This document shows, piece after piece, positions 18,320 to 27,627 of a DNA stretch of 64,000 nucleotides. The DNA lies in NCBI GenBank assembly GCA_050331695.1, contig JBHJGP010000015.1, forward strand, positions 103,689 through 167,688, read 5' to 3'. A model generated the notes under the pieces. It was given only the letters and a program-made list of their open reading frames with translations. It had not been told where the DNA came from and did no database searches. Source of the stretch: JBHJGP01 sp050331695 (GTDB lineage Bacteria; Pseudomonadota; Alphaproteobacteria; Geminicoccales; Geminicoccaceae). Made by a program: the position numbers and the translations under genes. The stretch's first letter is position 1; each line of letters begins with the position of its first letter.

Positions 18320-19528
18320 ATGACGTCATCAAGACTTGCCGCCGCCTTGTTGGGATCGGTTCTGGCTCTAGGGCATCCCGCCTGGGCCGATGAGGACGCA
18401 ACGGCATGGCGGCTTTTCGTGGCCGACCACACGGACCCGACTATCACCGCCATTGATCTCGACGCCCCGGACCAGCGCTGGAGCTTTGAGGTTGCCGGAC
18501 CGGCAAGGCTCTACGCTTCGGCGGAGGAAGCCCTGATCATCGCGGTGCAGTCCGACCACGACCAGGTCGATTTTTTGAGAAGCGGCCTGACCCTGGAAAG
18601 TCACGGCGACCACGCCGACATCGAAGTCTCCGAACCCGAGCCGATCGGCTCCATAGCTGGGCCACGACCCTTCCATGTCGTCACTCATGCGGGCGAGGTT
18701 GCGATAAACTTCGATCGTGGCGGCTATGCCGGCATTCTCGACGAAGGCGCGCTCCTTGACGGCAAGATCGACCCTCAAAGGTTTCCGATGAACGTCGCAC
18801 ATCACGGCTTCGTCGCAGCCATGGGGGATTACTTCTTGAGCTCGATCGCGTCTGAACAGCCTGTCGCGGAAGACGAGTTGCCACCGCGGGTCGGCCTTGG
18901 CGCGTTTGCGGCGGACGGAACGCCGTTAGGCGACATGCATACCTGCACCGATCTGCATGGCGAGGCTTTCTCGGGCAGTTTTCTTCTGGCGGGATGCGGT
19001 AAGGGCGTGATCGCCCACGACACGACGGGCGGCCCCGATGCCTTCACCATGCTGCCCTATCCTGCGGATTTTCCTGAAGACAAAACCGGCACCTTGCTGG
19101 GTTCGACCACGGTGCAGGTCTTTCTGGGCAATTACGGCGCGGACTCGGTCGTCATCGTCGATCCTACCGTGGAACCCTACTTCACCCGCGTTGAATTGCC
19201 GTTCCGCCGGGTTGATTTCATCCTTGACCCAGCCAAACCGCAATTCGCCTACATCTTAACCGAGGACGGATCGCTGCACCGATTGAACATGCTGTCGGCC
19301 GCGATCGAGCAAAGCGCGAAGGTCACGCAGCCCTATTCGATGGACGGCCACTGGCGCGATCCGCGGCCTCGGCTGGCGGTCGCGGACGACCGGCTGATCC
19401 TGACCGATCCCCTAGATGCGAGCTTGCGGATCGTCAGCCCGGCCGACTTCACCGAACTCGATAGAGTAGCCCTGGACGGCTTGCCCTACAACGTCGTCGC
19501 GGTGGGCGGCAGTGGCCTGATCCATTGA
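18320..19528 (+). CDS. aztD: AztD-like periplasmic zinc metallochaperone
   Basis: A 402-residue exported protein. The start was set at the ATG at 18320, preceded by an AAGGAGG site, which leads directly into a signal peptide (MTSSRLAAALLGSVLALG..., about 1-23). The mature part is beta-rich with repeated blades, as in the beta-propeller of AztD. It contains WRLFVADHTDPTITAIDLD, the histidine/aspartate cluster SHGDHADIEVSEPEP, and a cysteine pair (TCTDLHGEAF and AGCGKG). AztD passes zinc to the AztC binding protein of a zinc ABC importer. No aztABC genes are in this window, so the partner would be elsewhere. Confidence 0.8.
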   Translation: MTSSRLAAALLGSVLALGHPAWADEDATAWRLFVADHTDPTITAIDLDAPDQRWSFEVAGPARLYASAEEALIIAVQSDHDQVDFLRSGLTLESHGDHADIEVSEPEPIGSIAGPRPFHVVTHAGEVAINFDRGGYAGILDEGALLDGKIDPQRFPMNVAHHGFVAAMGDYFLSSIASEQPVAEDELPPRVGLGAFAADGTPLGDMHTCTDLHGEAFSGSFLLAGCGKGVIAHDTTGGPDAFTMLPYPADFPEDKTGTLLGSTTVQVFLGNYGADSVVIVDPTVEPYFTRVELPFRRVDFILDPAKPQFAYILTEDGSLHRLNMLSAAIEQSAKVTQPYSMDGHWRDPRPRLAVADDRLILTDPLDASLRIVSPADFTELDRVALDGLPYNVVAVGGSGLIH

Positions 19529-19684
19529 GAGAAGGTTCCGGCGCGCGCCTCGAGTGTGCCGCGCGCCACCTTATCTGACGTGGATGGGACCTTCGGCAAC
19601 CTATCGCCCAAACGCCGTGGCCATGATCGCAAGCGGGCCGGGCCTCAGGGCCCTGTTTTGGCGACACGGTGGTGATCGCCATTC

Positions 19685-19699
19685 CGTTATAGTATAGCG
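19685..19699. promoter_or_regulatory. Second Zur-type operator, upstream of the His-rich GTPase
   Basis: CGTTATAGTATAGCG is a 7-1-7 inverted repeat with one mismatched pair and closely resembles the site at 16332-16346. It is 36 bases upstream of the GTPase start, the same distance as the first box, which suggests common control by Zur. Confidence 0.7.
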
Positions 19700-19735
19700 C
19701 TTTGCGATGATCGCCCCGACGGTGGAAGACCCGCC

Positions 19736-20818
19736 ATGAACCTCCCAAGCCTTGCCTCACGGATCCCGGTTACCGTGCTCACCGGCTTTCTGGGGGCGGG
19801 CAAGACGACGCTCTTGCAGAAGCTGGTGCGCCGGCCGGAGCTCCGCGGCACCGCCGTCATCGTCAATGAGTTCGGCGAGATCGGGCTCGATCACGACCTG
19901 CTGGAGGCCGGCGACGAAACCGTCGTCGAGCTGGACGGCGGCTGCCTCTGCTGCACGGTGCGGAGCGACCTGGTGGACACGCTTCAGGACCTCCACCGCC
20001 GGCATGTGCGCGGGGCCATCGACCTCGAGCGCGTCATCATCGAGACGACCGGGCTCGCCGATCCGATGCCGATCCTGGCGACGTTCCTGGGCGACGCCTA
20101 TGCCGGCCACTTCTTTCGGCTCGCGTCGGTCGTGACGCTGGTGGACGCGGTCAACGGCCTGGCGACGTTGGACGCCCATGTCGAAGCCGTCCGTCAGGTC
20201 GCGGTTGCCGACCGCCTTGTCATGACCAAGGTGGACATGGCACCGGAGATCGGGCCGCTCTGGTCGAGATTACGCGCGCTCAACCGGACCGCACCCATCA
20301 TCCGGGCCATTAACGGCGAGGCCGATCCTGCGGCGCTCCTCGAAGACGGGCTCTACGATCCGGCGACGAAAAGCGCCGCCGTGCAGGCCTGGCTGCGGGC
20401 GGAGGCGCACCAGACGGCTCACGACCACGATCATCCCCACGACCACCACGACGTGAACCGGCACGGCGAGGACATCCGCGCGTTCTGCCTGCGCCGCGAG
20501 GAGCCGATCCCGACCGCCGCCTTCGACGCGTTCATGGATCTCTTATGGATCGCCGCGGGTTCCGAGCTGCTCCGGGTCAAGGGGATCGTTTGCCTGGCCG
20601 AGGAGGCGGACCGGCCGCTGGTGTTCCACGCCGTGCAGCACGCGATCCATCCGACGGTCACGCTTGAGCGCTGGCCCTCGGCCGATTGGTCCACGCGGAT
20701 CGTGTTCATCGTGAGGAACATCGCCCCGGCCAAGATCGAGGAGATGCTGGACTCGCTCATCGCCCAGGCACCGCAGATCGAGGCACGGCGCGCCGCGGCC
20801 GAAGGAGGGGCGGCATGA
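19736..20818 (+). CDS. COG0523-family GTPase with histidine-rich metal-binding stretch
   Basis: A 360-residue G3E GTPase distinct from the one at 16.4 kb: Walker A GFLGAGKT (17-24), CxCC motif GCLCC (C70, C72, C73), TKVDM for guanine recognition. A histidine-rich insert (about residues 225-242, HQTAHDHDHPHDHHDVNRH) precedes the CobW C-terminal domain and would bind several zinc ions. A near-palindromic Zur box is upstream. It probably works as a zinc-scavenging metallochaperone; the client protein is unknown. It belongs to a different subgroup from the first GTPase, judged by length and the His-rich linker. Confidence 0.88.
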   Translation: MNLPSLASRIPVTVLTGFLGAGKTTLLQKLVRRPELRGTAVIVNEFGEIGLDHDLLEAGDETVVELDGGCLCCTVRSDLVDTLQDLHRRHVRGAIDLERVIIETTGLADPMPILATFLGDAYAGHFFRLASVVTLVDAVNGLATLDAHVEAVRQVAVADRLVMTKVDMAPEIGPLWSRLRALNRTAPIIRAINGEADPAALLEDGLYDPATKSAAVQAWLRAEAHQTAHDHDHPHDHHDVNRHGEDIRAFCLRREEPIPTAAFDAFMDLLWIAAGSELLRVKGIVCLAEEADRPLVFHAVQHAIHPTVTLERWPSADWSTRIVFIVRNIAPAKIEEMLDSLIAQAPQIEARRAAAEGGAA

Positions 20819-21024
20819 TCCCGGAGACCTATGAGCGCTGGCGCCGCTGCATCACCGTGGATTGTGGCCTTAAGCTGACGCCCGCCTTCATCGACGCGCG
20901 GCTCGCCGAACTGCGTGACCCGAGCGCCCACCGCACCCGCCGCTTCGTCGAATACTATGGCGAGAACCATCGCGCCAGCGTCATCGCCTGGTTCGAGCGG
21001 GCAAGGGGGGAGATAAAGGAATGA
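20815..21024 (+). CDS. Small unknown protein coupled to the COG0523 GTPase
   Basis: A 69-residue protein (MIPETYERWRRCITVDCGLKL...), starting in an ATGA overlap with the GTPase stop, so co-translation is likely. It is charged, mostly helical, and ends ASVIAWFERARGEIKE. Two cysteines (12 and 17) and scattered histidines could bind metal, but no family was recognised. Its overlap with a Zur-boxed gene suggests a role in zinc limitation. Confidence 0.7.
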   Translation: MIPETYERWRRCITVDCGLKLTPAFIDARLAELRDPSAHRTRRFVEYYGENHRASVIAWFERARGEIKE

Positions 21025-21116
21025 CGCCCTAGGCTCTTGTCGGCGGTCGGAGCCGGAAAACTGCCGGTGCCGGGGCATGGCAGGGCCAGGCCCTTGAGAG
21101 ACGTGCTCTAAACGCT

Positions 21117-23609
21117 CTAGCCGCTGATCCGCCCTAGGACCTGTTCGATGGGATCGAGCAGCGCCCGGTTCGGCTCGGCACCCGAAAGGTCGCATTTTTC
21201 CCGATAGGTCGTGCATATGGCCCGCATCAGATCCGCATGGGTGGCGGGAAGGGCGAGAAAGTAGGGCCGAAGGATCTCGATCGCCACGCGGTTCTCGGCG
21301 AGCGCCTCGTTCATCCGATCCAACGCCGCCAAATTGTCACTGCAGTTCCAAAGAGAACGGGCCAGGTCGGGGTTGAAGGCGTCGGGCCGCTTTTCCGCCA
21401 GTTCGCGGTAGAGGCGCACCGCCTCCTCGGAGGCGGCCAGCGCTTCCTCCCGCCGGCCGAGCTCGCCGAGCCTGATGCCAAGATTGCTAAGCGAACGAGC
21501 CAGGTCGGAGTTGAAGGCGTCGGGCCGCTTTGCCGCCAGCGTGCGGCGCAAGCGCACCGCCTCCTCGGTGGCGTCCAGCGCTTCCTCCCGCCGGCCGAGC
21601 GCGCTGAGCCTGATGCCGAGGTTGCTGAGCGAAGTCGCCAGGTCGGACCGGCGGTCCGGATCCTCCGTGTCTTCGGTTTGCGCTCGTTTTGCGCTCACGC
21701 GATGCTCTGTCACCACGAGGGCGAGCTCGCTGAGCGCGACAGTCGGATAGGGAAGCTTGGCATACAAAAGGTCCGCTACGTCCGTCCGGCCGTTGTCTTC
21801 GATCCACCGAGCCAGTTCGCGGCCGATCGGATCGCCTTCCTCCGTGGCCACCTCCAAAGCCGGTTCCGCGACCCTTGCCGCGTGGCGCTCGAATAGGGCG
21901 GTCAGCCCTGTCGCTTTCTCGGATTGTCTGGCCGCCAGCCGGTTAAGCACGGTGAGGCCGTTCAGGATCATCGCCCGGCTCGCGCCGTCGCCGAACCCGG
22001 CGTCGATCAGGTTTTCGATCTCCTGGCCGACCAGATGCTCGCCGAGCAGGTCGGGGCGGACGCCGGCGATGCCGCGCCCGGCATCTTCCCGGCCGGCATC
22101 ATCCGCCGGGACCTGGCCGGGATAGAGCTCGGCCAGGATGCGGATCAGGTTGTCCAGCGAGACGTCCGAGGACTCGCGGGCGAGAAGGGGAAGCCGGCGC
22201 AACAGCGACCTGGCCTCCGTCCCGGTCGAAGTACCGCGGACCAGGGTGAGAAGGGCGGCGCTTTGGGTCAACGCTTTGTCATAGGTGATGAGACCGGCAT
22301 CCCGGAGTGCCCTCGACCAGTGGCCCCGTTCACGCTTCAGAACGTTCTCCAGCATCTCTTGCTCGCCGGCGGGCTGGTCGCCCCGCAGATGGCCGAGGGC
22401 GGCCATGTGCAAAAACAGCGCTCGGCCGAACGTCTCCCGGCTCAGATCCGGCCGCCTTGTGCCGGCCGGCGGCTGGCCGCCGAGTTTTTTGGAGAACGCG
22501 GCGAGCGCGGCGTCGAACGCCTTGTCGCGGGCGCCGGCGGTATCGGCGAGGGCATGGATCGCCATCTCCGTCGCCGGGCGGTCCAGCCGGTCGAACAGGT
22601 CCAGCAGGGTGTCGTTGTGCCGCTGCAGTTGCGGCCACCAGTCGCCGGCGGTTCGGGAAAGCAGGAGGATGCGTCGTTTGCCGGCGGCAAGGGGTGTGTT
22701 CAAGCGGTGGAGCAGTTTGATGACGGTTGCTTGCCTCGTCGCCGCCTCGTCGACCATGATCAGGAGGTGGCGATCATCGGCGAAGAGCTCGTCGAAGGCG
22801 TAGTCCGGCGCGCCGTCGGCCTGATCATGCAGGAAGCCGGCATGCCAGTCGTCGAGGCGAAGCCTGTGGCCGAGCTCCCGGGCGAGCCGGGTCTTGCCGA
22901 TACCGCCGACGCCGGTCATCAGCCGAACGCCGGTGGCGCCGTCGCCCCGGCACCAGGTCAAAAGCTCGTCGAGCTCTTGGCCGCGTCCGGGATCGAACGG
23001 CACGGCGCCGTAATCGGCCCGGAGCAGGACCGTGTCACGCGGGTTTTCGGGCAGAAGCTTTTGTCGGGTTTCGAGGAGATTGCCGGCGAGGAGAGCGCGA
23101 ATGGCGGTGGCCGTCGCCGATGGCAGCGCCTGGATCTCGTGCTTGTGCGACAGCAACGCCCCGAGAATGTCCGCCTGGGCGCCTTGCAAGAACTCGGGAT
23201 CGCGGGTCAGGGTCCGGTAGATGGCTTCGAGGCAATTCTCCACCGGGCCGCGAAGGTGTTGCTCGATCTTGTCGCCGCCCCTTTTCATGACCCGCTCGGC
23301 GGCGCGACGGGGCTCAAGGTTCAGGTCGATCAGCTCGGCGGCCGACAGGCCGTGACGCGCCAACAGAAGGTCGAGCTGGGTTGCCACCGGCACCGGATCG
23401 AAATTGTCGCTTGCGGCATATAGCTGGAGGTCTTGTTGGATGGTTCTCGCCTGGGCTTCTGCTCGCTTTTTCGGACCGCGAGGAAGTGCTGCGATGATCG
23501 CTTCCGCCGCCGCGCCGGCAGCGCCGCTGTTATCGCCCCGCCAGAAACCGTAGACGGCGACCACCGCGTTGAGCGCGACGGACAAGAATGTTCCCTCAAG
23601 AATCGCCAC
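21117..23609 (-). CDS. STAND-type NTPase with C-terminal TPR repeats
   Basis: An 830-residue protein starting at GTG. An N-terminal hydrophobic stretch (about 5-23) is followed by a helical region, then a P-loop NTPase with Walker A GVGGIGKT (233-240) and Walker B LLIMVDEA (282-289), a winged-helix-like region, and C-terminal kinesin-light-chain-type TPR units that end in a long helix. This is the architecture of STAND (signal transduction ATPase with numerous domains) proteins, which oligomerise on ligand sensing; many act in regulation or in phage defence. No effector domain was recognised at the N-terminus. It lies alone, next to tRNA-Thr, and reads toward the zinc cluster. Function is not assigned. 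Confidence 0.75.
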   Translation of the reverse strand: MAILEGTFLSVALNAVVAVYGFWRGDNSGAAGAAAEAIIAALPRGPKKRAEAQARTIQQDLQLYAASDNFDPVPVATQLDLLLARHGLSAAELIDLNLEPRRAAERVMKRGGDKIEQHLRGPVENCLEAIYRTLTRDPEFLQGAQADILGALLSHKHEIQALPSATATAIRALLAGNLLETRQKLLPENPRDTVLLRADYGAVPFDPGRGQELDELLTWCRGDGATGVRLMTGVGGIGKTRLARELGHRLRLDDWHAGFLHDQADGAPDYAFDELFADDRHLLIMVDEAATRQATVIKLLHRLNTPLAAGKRRILLLSRTAGDWWPQLQRHNDTLLDLFDRLDRPATEMAIHALADTAGARDKAFDAALAAFSKKLGGQPPAGTRRPDLSRETFGRALFLHMAALGHLRGDQPAGEQEMLENVLKRERGHWSRALRDAGLITYDKALTQSAALLTLVRGTSTGTEARSLLRRLPLLARESSDVSLDNLIRILAELYPGQVPADDAGREDAGRGIAGVRPDLLGEHLVGQEIENLIDAGFGDGASRAMILNGLTVLNRLAARQSEKATGLTALFERHAARVAEPALEVATEEGDPIGRELARWIEDNGRTDVADLLYAKLPYPTVALSELALVVTEHRVSAKRAQTEDTEDPDRRSDLATSLSNLGIRLSALGRREEALDATEEAVRLRRTLAAKRPDAFNSDLARSLSNLGIRLGELGRREEALAASEEAVRLYRELAEKRPDAFNPDLARSLWNCSDNLAALDRMNEALAENRVAIEILRPYFLALPATHADLMRAICTTYREKCDLSGAEPNRALLDPIEQVLGRISG
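21361..21636 (-). repeat. Two tandem 138-base units encoding TPR repeats
   Basis: The block starting GCCAGGTCGG recurs at 21361, 21499 and 21637, giving two 138-base units that encode 46-residue TPRs (LGRREEAL...EEAVRL...KRPDAFN). The near-identity at DNA level indicates recent duplication, and copy number could vary between strains. Confidence 0.8.
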
Positions 23610-23786
23610 GTCTGTCCCAGAAATGCGCTTTCAGCGATCATTGAGCGCTAGGGCGTGGACCCGCAGAGGTCAAGACCATCGCCGTTCGTGGGCAGGCGTG
23701 TTCGGTTCCTGTGGGGTTCCTGGGCGATCGGCGACCAACGCCGCCGGACAGTTTTTCAGGCTTACTTTTTGATAAACGGCAAAAAA

Positions 23787-23861
<75 letters not shown>

Positions 23862-23904
23862 GCGGGGAGTGAGAACCGGCCGACGAACCGGCCCGGGCTG
23901 GTGA

Positions 23905-25353
23905 CTAGCTCGCGGCCGACTTGACGTCAACGACCGTCGGTTCCGGTTTTACCGGCACGATCTTGGCGCCGCTGACGTCGGACGGTGCGGCGGCGCCATC
24001 GCCGGCTTTCGGCGCGTCGAGGACGAAGCCGTCGGCATGGTCGTGGTCCGTCACCAGGGTGGCGACCTTGGGCGGGGTTTCCCAGGCCAGGCTGTCGAAG
24101 TCGCCCTCGGGACCGAAGGGACCCCAATGATCGCTGACCCGGCCGGTTTCCTGGCAGACCCAGGTGTGATCGGCCTGCGCCTGGAGGGCCATGGTCTCAT
24201 GCTCGGCGGCCTTGGTCGAATTGCGGTCGATCGAGCGCTCGATCTCGGCGGCAAGGCGGTAGGTGCCGGCGGTCGGCTGGTCCTTGATCGCGCGATCGAT
24301 GTAGTCCCGGGCCTTTTCCTTGCGGCCGGCGGCGAGCGCGATTTCGGCCATGGTCTGCAGCGTCACCGTATCGTTGGGCTGGAGGTTGTAGAGGCGCTCG
24401 AAGCGCTCGATCCGGGCGTCGGCGCTCTCCTCGGTGACCAGGGCCGCATAGGCCTTGGCCAGATCCGGATGGGGTTTGCGCGACCAGCAGGTCTCGATGA
24501 CCTTGCGTGCCAATCGGTCCGAACCATCGGCCAGGGCGAGTTCGCTTGCTTGCACGGCCGGCGGCGCGAAGCCGGGCGAGAGCGATGCCGCCTGGCGGGC
24601 GAGCGGCAGCGCATCGCCGATCTTGCCCTCCTCGCCCAACTCCTTGGCCTGCATATGGTGGAGGATGGCGCGCCGGCGGGTCGCTTCGGCCGACGTCAGA
24701 AGCTTGTGGCGACGCATATCGTCGATCACCCGCAAGCCTTCCTTCCAGCGATTGGTGCGGGTCAGCAGATCGAACAGGGTGGTGAGCACCCATTGGGTAT
24801 CGGGCTTGCGCCGGTAGGCCTTGCGCGCATGGGTCAGCGCTTCCTCGAGATCACCTCGCTTCAGGGCATCACTCAAGAGCCCGCGAAGACCCAGGAATTC
24901 GGTCTCGGGCGTCTTCAGCATGCGCTGATATTTGAGATGCGCCAGTTCGCGCTTGCCCTCCAGCTCGGCATTCTGCGCGGCGAGCAGAAGATTGCCCGCA
25001 TGGTCCTCGCCCAGAAGCTTTTCCGCGCGCTTCTTGAAGGCCCGGGTCTCGGCCGGATCGCCGGCGGCGGCGGCGACCATGCCCATGGCCATCGCCTGAT
25101 AGCCTTCCTTCTCCTTGGAATGTTCCCGGGCGCGAACCACCCGTTTGGGCAGCACGTAAAGCCATCTCAGGAGTTCGACGATGAGCACCGCGGCCAGCAT
25201 CAGAATAGCGATGGCGGCGACCAGGACCCCCATGGACGGCTGCGCCTCGTAGCCGAGCCAGGAGATCTGGATGTCGCCAGGGTTGTTGGCGAGCCAGGCG
25301 GCGGCCCAGGCGAGCACGGCCACCACGATGAAAAAGATAACCAACCTAATCAT
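23905..25353 (-). CDS. hemY: HemY-family membrane TPR protein
   Basis: A 482-residue protein with two N-terminal membrane segments (about 3-22 and 40-62; the first followed by NNPGDIQISWLGYEAQPS) and a long soluble TPR-like region that begins after the basic motif KRVVRAREHSKEKEGYQAM. This is the proteobacterial HemY family, of unknown exact role in late heme or porphyrin supply; it is not protoporphyrinogen oxidase. It is 36 bases downstream of the mic60 gene, completing hemC-hemD-mic60-hemY. Confidence 0.92.
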   Translation of the reverse strand: MIRLVIFFIVVAVLAWAAAWLANNPGDIQISWLGYEAQPSMGVLVAAIAILMLAAVLIVELLRWLYVLPKRVVRAREHSKEKEGYQAMAMGMVAAAAGDPAETRAFKKRAEKLLGEDHAGNLLLAAQNAELEGKRELAHLKYQRMLKTPETEFLGLRGLLSDALKRGDLEEALTHARKAYRRKPDTQWVLTTLFDLLTRTNRWKEGLRVIDDMRRHKLLTSAEATRRRAILHHMQAKELGEEGKIGDALPLARQAASLSPGFAPPAVQASELALADGSDRLARKVIETCWSRKPHPDLAKAYAALVTEESADARIERFERLYNLQPNDTVTLQTMAEIALAAGRKEKARDYIDRAIKDQPTAGTYRLAAEIERSIDRNSTKAAEHETMALQAQADHTWVCQETGRVSDHWGPFGPEGDFDSLAWETPPKVATLVTDHDHADGFVLDAPKAGDGAAAPSDVSGAKIVPVKPEPTVVDVKSAAS

Positions 25354-25389
25354 AACGCCAACTTACCCTTGTGGGTTATTGTGACCGGA

Positions 25390-26817
25390 TCAGGGCGCTT
25401 CGCGCAGAAGCGCTTGAGCCCGGGCGGTGAGGTCTTCGGAAGCGGCCATGGCGGCGAGCTTGGCCTGGGCCTGGTTCAGCCAGTCGGCAAACGCCGCGCT
25501 CTGCCGTTCCTCGGACAGGGATTGGATCGCGTTGACGGCGCCTTGCAGGTCACCGTTCGCGAGCTGGTTTCGGGCGTCCTCGATCGTCTGGATCCCGGTC
25601 ATCTCGTCGCTTCGCCTGAGATTGACGAAAGATGCGGCCTGACCGAGCACCGAATTGTCGCCCAGGTCCGGTGGCGGCAGGGAACCGACCGCCTCATCGA
25701 ATCCCTGCTGAAGTTCAGCCAAGGTCGGAACGCCGTCGCCGGCGTAGGACGACAGCGCCTCGACACTGTCATTCAGGACCGGGTCGTCCGCGCTGACGGC
25801 GTTCAACTGCTCCAGCGCGTCGGCGAAGGGTCTGCCCTCGACGATCGAAGCACTGACTTGCTGGGCGGCGAGGGCCGCCGCCATCTGACGCATATTGTGA
25901 TCGCGGACGTCGGCGATCTCCTGCTCGATCGTGTCAAACCGCTGACTTGTCTGCTGCTGTTGGTCCTCGATCGACGCGACCAGGGTCGAAAGTTCCTCGC
26001 CCTGACCGCCGACGGCGCCGCTGAGTTCGTCAAGCTGGCCGGCGATCTCGTCACTGAGCGTGGAGAGCCGCCACTCGATGTCGCCTGTCCGATCGGCGAG
26101 ATTGCTCGCCGCGGCGGCGAGGCCGGCAGTGGCAGTCGCTTCCGCGCCATCGATCCGCGAGGACAAATCGTCGACCAGTTCCTCGGTGGCCGCGCGCAGC
26201 GTGCCGACTTCGGCCAGCGACTGCTCGCCCGAGGCTGTGATCTGCTGTTCCGTTGTGGTCCGAACCTCGTCGACCTGCCGGACGGCCTGGTTAATCTCCT
26301 GACCCAGCTCGTCCAGGCGGGTCGTCACCGCCGTCAGATCGACCGAACCCGCCTCGTCGAAGCTCGGGATCTCGATGTTCTCGAGGGCGCTGATCCGGTC
26401 CTCGATGCTTGTCAGATCCGGCGGCGAAACACCTTCCAACGTACCAAGGCGCTCCTCGAGCGCGGTCACATCGGGCACCTGGATGCCGCTGACATCCGCT
26501 TCCAATTGATCCAGCCGCTCGCTTAGCGCCGGATCCAGGGGCGGGGGGCCTTGCTGATTTTGGAAGTAGATCAAGCCGCCGCCGCCCAGCGCAGCGCCGA
26601 CCAGGCCGCCGCCGATACCGGCAAACCAGCCGGAGCCGCCTTGGCTTTGTTGGTTGCCGGGGGCAGCGGTGGAGACGGGTTGGTCGGTGGCGGCCGACGT
26701 CGATGAGCTGCCGCTTCTGGGAACCGAGCTGCTCTTGGCCGAAGCGTCGCCAGGGGCAGTTTTCGGCGTTGGCTCTTTTTTGCCGGTGGGCCCGCCATTG
26801 GTGTTATTCGAACTCAT
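25390..26817 (-). CDS. Alphaproteobacterial Mic60/mitofilin-family membrane protein
   Basis: A 475-residue protein from the ATG at 26817 (an upstream in-frame start at 26895 would add a charged leader without support). It has a Ser/Pro/Thr-rich cytoplasmic tail (1-60), one glycine-rich membrane helix at about 64-85, a long coiled coil (about 95-330), and a conserved helical C-terminal region with FADALEQLNAVS and ADWLNQAQAKLAAMAASEDL. This matches the bacterial mitofilin group, whose mitochondrial relative shapes cristae membranes. It is encoded among heme genes as in many alphaproteobacteria, which links membrane shaping with heme synthesis. Confidence 0.88.
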   Translation of the reverse strand: MSSNNTNGGPTGKKEPTPKTAPGDASAKSSSVPRSGSSSTSAATDQPVSTAAPGNQQSQGGSGWFAGIGGGLVGAALGGGGLIYFQNQQGPPPLDPALSERLDQLEADVSGIQVPDVTALEERLGTLEGVSPPDLTSIEDRISALENIEIPSFDEAGSVDLTAVTTRLDELGQEINQAVRQVDEVRTTTEQQITASGEQSLAEVGTLRAATEELVDDLSSRIDGAEATATAGLAAAASNLADRTGDIEWRLSTLSDEIAGQLDELSGAVGGQGEELSTLVASIEDQQQQTSQRFDTIEQEIADVRDHNMRQMAAALAAQQVSASIVEGRPFADALEQLNAVSADDPVLNDSVEALSSYAGDGVPTLAELQQGFDEAVGSLPPPDLGDNSVLGQAASFVNLRRSDEMTGIQTIEDARNQLANGDLQGAVNAIQSLSEERQSAAFADWLNQAQAKLAAMAASEDLTARAQALLREAP

Positions 26818-26919
26818 AAACCTTTTGTCTCCCAGCCGGCCGCCGTCGCCGTTGTCGGATGTTTTGCGGAGCCGATCGCCAACGGGCCCGGTCACCGATG
26901 TCGCAGAGCGGTATCACCA

Positions 26920-27627
26920 TCACCAAGCCTGTTCAAGCAGATGGCACAAGGCTTCGACGTTCGGCGCATCTGCAACCCGGATCTGACGCCAGGGGAGGCC
27001 GGCACAACCCTCGGCAACCGTGTCCGCGAGGCAGAACGCGTCGAGCCGGGCGAAAGATCCTTGAAGACCATCCTGGAGGCTCAGCCGGCAAAAGATCTCC
27101 GCCGAGCGCCGCGAAAAAAAGCAGATCCCATCCAGTCGGTTGTCCACGAGCAACGATTCGGTCTCCGGGCTGATGGTCTCGCTCTCGCGGGCCTCGTAGA
27201 CGATTGTTGTGCAATATCCGTGACCACGTTGCGTGAGAGCACCTTCGAGCTCGCCGGAGCGGTGCCGACCGGTGAGATGGAGGATCTGACCCTTGCGTCC
27301 CGCCAGCGCCCTGTCGATGTCCTCGGCCAGCGCCCGCCCGCCGGCTTTGCCCACCGAGACGGCGTCGACACGATTGTCCTTCAGCGCCCCGGCCGTCGCA
27401 TCGCCGACCGCAAACACAGGGATATCGGGCCTAAGTGCTGCCGCCGCCGGCGCCGCGTGGGCGCTGGTGATTGCGAGCCCATCGAACCGCGAGAGGTCGA
27501 TGGCCGGGTGGGCGACGGCATGGATCGAGAGGACGGGCTCCAGCGACACCTGGTGGCCCCTCGCTTCGAGCAGCGCCTTGGTGGTCGTGGCCTGGTCCCT
27601 GGGCCGGGTTACCAGGAGGCGCGCCAC
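26920..27627 (-). CDS. hemD: Uroporphyrinogen-III synthase
   Basis: A 235-residue enzyme that cyclises hydroxymethylbilane with inversion of ring D to give uroporphyrinogen III. It begins MARLLVTRPRDQATTTKALLEARGHQV, and contains DGLAITSAHAAPA and GICFFSRRSAEIF, the usual weakly conserved HemD landmarks. It overlaps the end of hemC by one base, and the mic60 gene follows after about 100 bases. Confidence 0.93.
   Translation of the reverse strand: MARLLVTRPRDQATTTKALLEARGHQVSLEPVLSIHAVAHPAIDLSRFDGLAITSAHAAPAAAALRPDIPVFAVGDATAGALKDNRVDAVSVGKAGGRALAEDIDRALAGRKGQILHLTGRHRSGELEGALTQRGHGYCTTIVYEARESETISPETESLLVDNRLDGICFFSRRSAEIFCRLSLQDGLQGSFARLDAFCLADTVAEGCAGLPWRQIRVADAPNVEALCHLLEQAW

Noticed and set aside
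21025..23786. Integrative element bounded by tRNA-Thr and an att repeat
   Set aside because: No integrase, transposase or copy of the tRNA 3' end was found on the far side.
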